Positions 21,201-25,874 of a stretch of DNA of 25,874 bases are shown piece by piece. Origin of the DNA: Didymodactylos carnosus. Its lineage: Eukaryota > Rotifera > Eurotatoria > Philodinida > Philodinidae. The stretch's first letter is position 1. Each line of letters starts with the position of its first letter. The notes below the pieces were generated by a model. It saw only the letters and a list, made by a program, of their open reading frames with translations. It was not told the origin of the DNA and did not search any database. A program made the translations under genes and the position numbers. Where the stretch lies: contig CAJNOQ010002160.1 in NCBI GenBank assembly GCA_905250885.1, forward strand, positions 1-25,874. The letters are read 5' to 3'.

Positions 21201-23356
21201 TTAGATTATGAACGACAACAATTTTGTTCAATTGATATACAAAAACGGTATTTAGTGGCATCACTTGATAAATATGAAAAATTGTATTCTGTTTTCTTCA
21301 AGTTATTTTGAATTTCAGTTAAAAAATTTAACATCAAACTCAATGAATCGTAAACCATTATTTTTACATAATCGTTCATCGACTCAAGATTTATATGAAA
21401 TATTGAATCGTTATCGAGAAAATATCGTTGGCGGAGTGGTAAGTATAAAAATGAGAGAAATAAGATTGAATCATCAAAAAAAGGAAGAATATCCTGCCTT
21501 ACGGCTACCGTTATCGGTGTAGGATGCTTCACAGTATCGGTTTCAACAGTTCAATATCTTCCTGCAGCTGACAAGCTTCTGACATGGTCACTCAGTCATA
21601 GTGTGCATCTAGACGGACATTAGGCAAAATCGGGAAGTAACCGATTCAAACACATAGAAATATACTTTGATATGTGGACTATCCATTGCCATAAAAAGTT
21701 TGGTTTCAACGACTAAGCATTATTGGGAAACATGTAGCAGAAGGTTAGAAGGTCTCGAAATACAAATCATAAGGATAAAAAAATTGTTTTTCTACATCCA
21801 ATAAAGATATGATTAAAAATGGCGCTGATTCTGAATCAAAACTCTTTGACATATGTAATAGCGAAAGAATTTTGGTTTTTAACCGTAGACTAGAAGGGAA
21901 ATCATAGAGTTTGCCAAAAAACCTAGATTTCCATACAGACATATTTCGTAGAATAGGTTTCCCCCGTTTTCCGTATCCAAAAATTCTCAAATGTTTTTCT
22001 ATCCACACTGCATCGATACTACATGCGCAAAAATGCGCAATTGTTTCTATGCCAAGATACAAATTTTCTAAAAATCCTTGGTTTTTCATGTAAAATCGAA
22101 TTTTTTTCAGCCTAGTAACGTTTGTGACAAAAACTAATGGCATATTCGGAATCAGTTCGTCAAACTGGATCGAACCATGTATAACACGATAGGTTTTGGA
22201 TCGAAAAAATATCTACCGAAATTTTCTCTTGAACCTAGAAAAATGATTTTTTCTGAAAACGTTCATTTTTTCTTTAAAAGCATCGCAGATGACTAAAGAA
22301 TGATAAATTATTTATGGAAAAAACGATGTCCGCTTGCTATTAGAAAAATGCACATTGTGGCAGCTCTGACTAGGTGGAACTAGTTTTGATACAGAATTCT
22401 TTCATCCAGTTGTTTGAACTTTCCATACATGCTCACTAATCACGTATTAGCATGAAGACTAGGTGAGGAAATTGTATTGTACGTTACAACACAGTACGCA
22501 CGCTATCGGACGTATGATCCAAGGCACCAAGACATAAGTAACCTGTCCAAGGTTAATAAATAACTTGTCTGTGACGACATGCGCACACACTAAATTTGAA
22601 GTATCCCCTTCTCAGAATAGAAAGTCATGAACTTTTATTATAATTTGACATATCGAACATTTTTTTTGATAAAATCAATCTATCTCTTAGAGTGATTTTA
22701 AACAAACTTCGCTTCAAACTAACTTTATACGATGAACAACATAAGCACCAAGTCAGACCTTAATTGATCTGTTTTAGATTCATTCGTTTGATGGTACATA
22801 CGATGAGGCAAAGTTGTTTTTAGATCTGGGCTATTATATTGGTATAAATGGCTGTTCAATGAAATCACAAGAAAATTTAGATGTTATTAAACAAATACCG
22901 CAAGATAGAATATTAATTGAAACTGGTATGTGTCTGTGAACATTTTACCTATTCCAGACAGACTGTTTTTTCGGTTTTCATTAATTATGTACTGATAGAA
23001 TACGTAAAAGAGAAGTAAACTAGAATTTTCTCAGAATTTTTGTTTAGATAAAATTTATCATTTATTGAGAAGTTGATTCTTAATCGTATGTCAATAATGA
23101 GAACTTTTTTTTACTTTAACTAACTTTAGATTCCCCGTGGTGTGGTATTAAACAATCTCATGCATCTTATCGTTACGTAAAAACACATTATGACAGTGTT
23201 AAAAAGGAAAAATGGCAAGAAAATAAGATGATTAAAGATCGAAATGAACCAACTTGTATTGTACAAATATGTGAAGTAATTGCAGCTATTCATGAAGAAA
23301 ATTTTGATGATTTATGCGATCAAATTTATCAGAATACAGTAAAATTATTTTTTTAA
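12258..23356 (+). CDS. TATDN1: TatD-family metal-dependent DNase TATDN1
   Basis: Nine exons: 12258-12318, 16728-16748, 16814-16858, 20840-20889, 20946-21009, 21067-21247, 21303-21438, 22778-22925 and 23130-23356. Phases agree throughout and give 310 residues (human about 297). The product starts with a basic leader ending KNKFI, then DIGANLTDAMFQGIY. Next come CGYHPTRC (87-94), IAIGELGLDYER (119-130), LFLHNR (160-165), IHSFDGT and IETDSPWCG. The family's metal-binding residues are present as E123, H163, H188 and D236. TatD enzymes are Mg-dependent 3'-exonucleases/endonucleases of the TIM-barrel amidohydrolase fold, linked to DNA degradation and repair; TATDN1 is nuclear in vertebrates. The exon 7 acceptor TTCTTCAAG is chosen over the later TTTCAG because it restores RYFEFQLKNL, which aligns with the family. 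Introns 1 (4,409 bp), 3 (3,981 bp) and 7 (1,339 bp) are very large beside others of 55-65 bp. Intron 1 contains a whole gene on the other strand. Confidence 0.95.
12319..12872 (+). other. TATDN1 intron 1, left part
   Basis: Begins with a strong GTAAGT donor. Nothing else is recognised apart from the probable 3' UTR of the nested minus-strand gene next to 12,873. Confidence 0.5.
12873..14761 (-). CDS. Unknown Gln/His-rich RS-repeat protein, nested
   Basis: Three exons on the minus strand: 14761-14548, 14094-13810 and 13711-12873. Introns are 453 and 98 bp, both phase 1 with GT...AG borders, giving 445 residues. I do not recognise the protein. Residues 1-71 are Ala/Pro/Tyr-rich, ending in a Gln run. 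Residues 89-102 hold CxxxxCxxxCxxCC, possibly metal-binding. An RSRSRSKSP segment follows at about 115-123, a charged helix-like stretch (ETIDEKIQRIRRELG) at about 152-166, and a second RS run near 215-230. A block ETEAKKWYTQSTGKDPDREVYQML looks folded. The rest is Ser/Gln/His/Tyr-rich and probably disordered. RS dipeptides are typical of splicing-related nuclear proteins and could be phosphorylated by SR kinases; that is inference. The gene lies wholly inside TATDN1 intron 1 on the opposite strand, and its own intron 1 carries a piece of the intronic repeat family. Confidence 0.75.
14311..14530 (+). repeat. Intronic repeat family, truncated copy
   Basis: Lies inside intron 1 of the nested gene. 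Shares long blocks with the arrays at 15,295 and 24,457, such as CATGTTATGCTTTCAAAGAT, AACTACAGGAAAATGAATAT and ATATAAATACAGACTCGTTA. It then continues into the start of the long spacer (GCATATAAAGCATCAATCAA). The 5' half of the core, including the hairpin, is missing or unrecognisable. Homology fades close to the splice donor of the nested gene's exon 1 at 14,547. Confidence 0.8.
14762..15294. other. Divergence point upstream of nested gene
   Basis: This stretch is the upstream side of the minus-strand nested gene and still within TATDN1 intron 1, so it should contain the nested promoter. Only a short TG run near 14,900 and AT-rich tracts are visible. No gene is recognised. Confidence 0.4.
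15295..16387 (+). repeat. Intronic repeat array 1 (three cores)
   Basis: Three copies of a core lie inside TATDN1 intron 1, with their hairpins near 15,378, 15,659 and 16,174. Each core contains the hairpin AGTGTTTTA...TAAAACACT, then ACAGGAAACGCCTCTCCCTG, GACACTTGGTGGCACAAC and ATAAATACAGACTCGTT. Two kinds of spacer separate them. A short one (TTCAAAATTCAAATGAGTGG...) gives a 281-bp step. A long one (GCATATAAAGCATCAATCAA... through ...TTGGTACTAATGTTAGC... to CAGAACATATACAC) gives a 515-bp step. Copies are more than 90% alike by eye. There is no open frame, so this is a non-coding satellite-like or SINE-like family. Confidence 0.9.
16388..16727 (+). other. TATDN1 intron 1, right end
   Basis: Holds a short inverted repeat (GTTAAAACA ... 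TGTTTTGTTTTAAC, about 16,396-16,430), then ordinary intronic DNA up to the GTTTTAG acceptor at 16,727. Confidence 0.5.
16859..17723 (+). other. TATDN1 intron 3, left part
   Basis: AT-rich DNA rich in runs of A and T with phrases such as TTTTCGGTCCAGTTTTGACT, reminiscent of old transposon debris. The open frames at 16,946-17,491 on the minus strand have no family match. The intron donor is GTAAAA at 16,859. Confidence 0.4.
17724..18020. mobile_element. Long hairpin (fold-back) inside TATDN1 intron 3
   Basis: The left arm, about 17,724-17,862, contains AACCAAATTTCGCTCGAAGG, AAGCATTTTCAAG.AAAAGTG and TTATTCAGAA. It pairs with the right arm, about 17,885-18,020, which contains the reverse complements. 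Arms are about 135 bp with a loop of only some 20 bp. Weaker pairing seems to continue outwards (CTTATTCGGCT with AGCCGAAAATAAG). No coding content. Confidence 0.75.
18021..19098 (+). other. TATDN1 intron 3, middle part
   Basis: No gene recognised. A perfect 11-bp hairpin, ACCTACCTTTA-9 nt-TAAAGGTAGGT, lies at 18,829-18,859. The small open frames at 18,353-18,565 and 18,773-18,964 have no support. Confidence 0.4.
19099..20373. mobile_element. Two-level inverted-repeat element, ~1.27 kb
   Basis: The outer arms 19,099-19,319 and 20,150-20,373 are imperfect inverted copies. Shared blocks include CAGAACTTTTTT, TTGGATAGAGCTCA, AAATAGGCAAAGATGAGT, TTTTTGAGAAATA and AAAACGCTCTTTTTCAGATT. An inner pair, 19,877-19,927 and 19,989-20,039, matches over about 50 bp around CTAATTTTTCTAT.CGATGA. 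The unmatched DNA between outer and inner arms has no transposase-like frame; the 87-codon frame at 20,049-20,312 is mostly arm sequence. It looks like a non-autonomous fold-back transposon, possibly one inserted into another. No target duplication was found. Confidence 0.7.
20374..20839 (+). other. TATDN1 intron 3, right end
   Basis: A GA-rich stretch (AGAGAGAGAT near 20,511) can pair with ATCTCTCT near 20,540. The 124-codon frame starting at 20,578 runs into exon 4 but is intronic: its first part matches no TatD sequence and breaks the phase set by exon 3. The intron ends at a good TTCTTTTCTTCCAG acceptor. Confidence 0.55.
21439..22777 (+). other. TATDN1 intron 7 (1.3 kb), nothing recognised
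   Basis: Donor GTAAGT and acceptor GTTTTAG flank 1,339 bp of non-coding DNA. The 132-codon minus-strand frame at 21,745-22,143 has no recognisable motif and no splice partners. No inverted or tandem repeat was obvious by eye. Confidence 0.5.
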
Positions 23357-23525
23357 TATTAATAGATGTCTTTGGTTGTTAAAAAATAAATAATTTGATC
23401 TTTACAAATGTCTTTCATTTTAGTTGATGTTTTACTCCTTACGGAAGAGAGAGATACCATCGACTGAGTTTTTGTATTGTGTTTCAGATCTTTTTAAAGA
23501 GGATTGAATAACTACATCGGTACAA
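23357..23525 (+). terminator. TATDN1 3' end and RPS2 5' UTR (169 bp)
   Basis: A poly(A) signal AATAAA at 23,385-23,390 lies 29 bp after the TATDN1 stop. About 100 bp later a TTTTTGTATTGTGTTTCAG acceptor ends at 23,487, leaving a 38-nt RPS2 leader. The gap is so short that RPS2 either has a tiny promoter or is made from a shared precursor and trans-spliced at 23,487. Confidence 0.6.
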
Positions 23526-25874
23526 ATGGCTGAACGTGGTGGAACTCGAGGCGGATTTGGAACACGTGGCGGTGGTAAGTGATTAGTTGTCGTCTGTTAA
23601 ATTAATCAATACTATGTTTATGGTTTGTTAGGACGTGGTGGCGGTGAAGGCGGCCGTGGTAGAGGAGAAGGAGGTGAGTATTATTTAAAACAGCGATTGT
23701 AGTACCTAGTCTAAGTTATAACAATCCGAAAAATCTCTTTTCTCACATACGAAAGAAAGTTGAACATCTCTTACTTTGGTTTGTAAATGATTGATGTTTT
23801 TAGGTCGAGGTGGCTTTCGGGAAGGTGGCGAAGGTGGACGAGGCCGAGGCAGAGGCGAAGGGGGTCGAGGTGGTCGCGGCGGTGAAGGAGGTATGAAAAG
23901 ATAATTTTTTCACATTTCTCTGTCCAATTTACCATAATCTTCCTCCGAAGTTTCTAGAAATGATGTTTGTTGAAGAGCCCAATCATCTCTTTTTTACGAA
24001 TACGGGCTCGACACAAAATCAAGAAAAAATGATGTCATCGACATTACCTTCATCGATGTTTTCTTTCTGTCCAAACGATATGCAACAATAAAGCTTGTGA
24101 TTTTCTTTCCGCGGAAGACAAAGCCGAAATAATAGAATTTTTTATAGATTTGAGACAACAAAAGAACTTCTCTTCCAAGCTCTAAATCTATTTTAGTTCC
24201 CACTTTTGTTAATAACAAGTAATAATTTCTGCTGTTGTTTTAGGTCGTGGACGCGGTGGCCGTGGACGACGTGGTAAGAAAAGCAGTAGTAGTAGTTTTC
24301 AACAAACATTTTTTATTCTTGATTCTTTTGTATTTAGGTCAACGTCCAAAAGAGGATCAAAAAACGTGGACTCCCGTAACAAAACTAGGCCGATTGGTTA
24401 ATGATGGAAAAATACGAAGTTTAGAAGAAATATATTTATTCTCACTACCAATTAAAGTAAGTTCAATTTTTTGTTCAATTGGTACTAATGTTAGCATTTT
24501 GGTCTTCCAGCAGAACATATACACTTGATTGTTCAATACTAATCTTTCATGATATTCAAACTACCTGAAGTGTTTTAAACCATTGATTATAAAACACTAA
24601 AGAACAGGAAACGCCTCTCCCTGTTGACACTTGGTGGCACAACACATCCATGTTATGCTTTCAAAGATAACTACAGGAAAATGAATATGAGTCATCATCC
24701 CGTTCTTATTTCTATCTATATAAATACAGACTCGTTATGTTGACTACAAAAGATTTGGCAAGGAATAATGTGCATATAAAGCATCAATCAAATGGAGAAG
24801 TGACTACTGCTGTCTGTTTTGATTGACGTTTGCCCTGTTAATTAGACGCACACGTACAAGGTTAGCATCGCTGGTCGAGAATGATTTCTAAAGGGTTGAA
24901 TTAGTCTTGGCAATAGTCTGAATTATAGAGTAGTTATAGGTAGAACCGGTGTGCCGTTAGAGCGTTCAATTTTAAGTTCAATTTTTTGTTCGGTTGGTAC
25001 TAATGTTAGCATTTTGGTCTTCCAGCAGAACATATACACTTGATTGTTCAATACTAATCTTTCATGACATTCAAACTACTTGAAGTGTTTTAAAACATTG
25101 ATTATATAATCAATGTTTTAAAACACTACAGAACAGGAAACGCCTCTCCTTGTTGACACTTGGTGGCACAACAAATCCATGTTATACTTTCAAAGATAAC
25201 TACTGGAAAATGAATATGAGTCACCATCCCGTTCTTATTTCTATCTATATAAATACAGACTCGTTATGTTGACTACAAAAGATTTTATAAGGAATAATGT
25301 TCAAAATTCAAATGAGTGGTGTGTACAGAATATAATCGATTCTTCAATATTAACCTTTCATGATATTCAAACTACCTAAAGTGTTTTAAAACATTGATTA
25401 TAAAACACTAAAGAACAGGAAACGCCTCTCCCTGTTGACACTTGGTGGCACAACACATCCATGTTATGCTTTCAAAGATAACTACAGGAAAATGAATATG
25501 AGTCATCATCCCGTTCTTATTTCTATCTATATAAATACAGACTCGTTATGTTGACTACAAAATTCTCGATTCTCTATCCAAACTTCGCCAGTGTGCTTCT
25601 ACTTAAGTAGGTCGAATATAAACCTGAGCAGGCTATCGGAATCAGTCAGGCAGTGGAAATAAAAAGACTTAACAGAGATCAGTTCTGCCATTTTTCTGAC
25701 ATCAAATCTCTTACTATTCTTTTAGATTTTGAAAAATACTCATTGATTGATATAATTTTTTAGGAGGCTGATATCATTGATCTTTTATTGCCTGAGTTAA
25801 AAGATGAAGTATTAAAAATCATGCCCGTACAAAAACAAACCTGTGCTGGTCAACGTACACGTTTCAAAGTAATT
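23526..25874 (+). CDS. RPS2: 40S ribosomal protein S2 (uS5), N-terminal part
   Basis: Exons in the window: 23526-23574, 23632-23673, 23804-23890, 24244-24273, 24338-24456 and 25764-25874. They give 146 residues before the window ends inside exon 6 or at its border. Residues 1-70 or so are an Arg-Gly-Gly repeat tail, the usual site of arginine methylation in RPS2. Then come [23 protein letters not shown] and [19 protein letters not shown], and finally [24 protein letters not shown]. The last part is the start of the S5 RNA-binding domain and is nearly identical to other animals. The protein sits at the mRNA entry side of the small ribosomal subunit and is essential. The RGG tail is split over four short exons by phase-1 introns. 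Intron 5 (1,307 bp) is made largely of the intronic repeat family and its donor coincides with the edge of that repeat. Confidence 0.97.
24457..25563 (+). repeat. Intronic repeat array 2 (three cores)
   Basis: Fills most of RPS2 intron 5. It begins at the 5' splice site with the last part of the long spacer (GTAAGTTCAATTTTTTGTTC). Core, long spacer, core, short spacer and core follow, ending at GTTGACTACAAAA. The hairpins lie near 24,571, 25,085 and 25,384. Spacer types and core sequence are the same as in array 1, in the same orientation, but in a different order: long then short here, short then long in array 1. This fits unequal exchange or copying from a tandem two-spacer unit of roughly 0.8 kb. 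The middle core has an extended perfect palindrome. Confidence 0.9.
25084..25127. repeat. Perfect 44-bp palindrome in one repeat core
   Basis: The sequence reads AGTGTTTTAAAACATTGATT-AT and then its exact reverse complement, centred between 25,105 and 25,106. All other cores have only a 9-bp stem (AGTGTTTTA / TAAAACACT) with a 12-nt loop at this place, so this copy is 14 bp longer. It can extrude as a loop-free cruciform. Confidence 0.95.
25564..25763 (+). other. RPS2 intron 5, right end
   Basis: Unique sequence of about 200 bp between the repeat array and the TTTTTTAG acceptor of exon 6. Its branch-point region (ATTGATTGATATAA) is ordinary. This may be all that remains of the intron before the repeats arrived. 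Confidence 0.55.

Noticed and set aside
21303-21319. Alternative TATDN1 exon 7 acceptor at TTTCAG (21,318)
   Set aside because: It breaks the phase with the donor at 21,248 and removes the family-conserved YFEFQ residues that the earlier acceptor keeps.
21745-22143. 132-codon minus-strand open frame in TATDN1 intron 7
   Set aside because: No motif, no splice partners and no family resemblance; the length is possible by chance in such a stretch.
14311-25563. Possible CRISPR-like regular repeats
   Set aside because: Units are hundreds of bases long with reused spacers in a eukaryotic intron, which is not a CRISPR layout.

Overview
The window is nuclear DNA of an animal. It is AT-rich and its genes have many introns, mostly 52-66 bp, with GT...AG borders and TACTAAT-like branch points. 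The proteins are clearly metazoan: cyclin Y, TATDN1, ribosomal protein uS5/RPS2 and a Ly6/QVR-type three-finger protein. Compactness, intron size and many small fold-back elements suggest a rotifer, perhaps bdelloid. That is an impression, not a proof. Almost every coding exon is too short to stand out as an open frame, so I rebuilt the genes by joining exons with matching phases and comparing them with remembered family sequences.

Layout. Bases 1-9,170 are gene-poor. They hold a decayed PARP-like fragment (717-944), a cluster of ATATCC...GGATAT palindromes (1,754-1,975), fold-back elements (2,370-2,592; 7,291-7,752; 7,954-8,103), a short hAT-like element with a perfect 8-bp target duplication (5,608-5,840), and two inverted copies of one repeat (about 1,576 and 8,678). 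The only intact gene found there is a three-exon, minus-strand Ly6/QVR-like gene (3,774-4,660).

Bases 9,200 to the end are a dense same-strand series: cyclin Y (10 exons, 9,200-11,536), TATDN1 (9 exons, 12,258-23,356) and RPS2 (23,526 to beyond the window). The gaps are short: about 0.7 kb including the cyclin Y 3' UTR, then 169 bp. Each start codon lies shortly after a pyrimidine-AG acceptor, as expected for spliced-leader trans-splicing or a 5'-UTR intron. TATDN1 has two very large introns among tiny ones. Intron 1 (4.4 kb) contains a complete minus-strand gene for an unknown Gln/His/Arg-Ser-rich protein of 445 residues. Intron 3 (4.0 kb) is filled with fold-back DNA.

The main oddity is a repeat family found only in introns here: intron 1 of TATDN1, intron 5 of RPS2 and intron 1 of the nested gene. 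Its roughly 285-bp core alternates with two different spacers. In RPS2 the repeat starts exactly at the 5' splice site and carries its own branch point and 3' splice site, so it looks like a complete 54-nt intron. Splicing at that inner site would add a stop after five codons. One core carries a perfect 44-bp palindrome.
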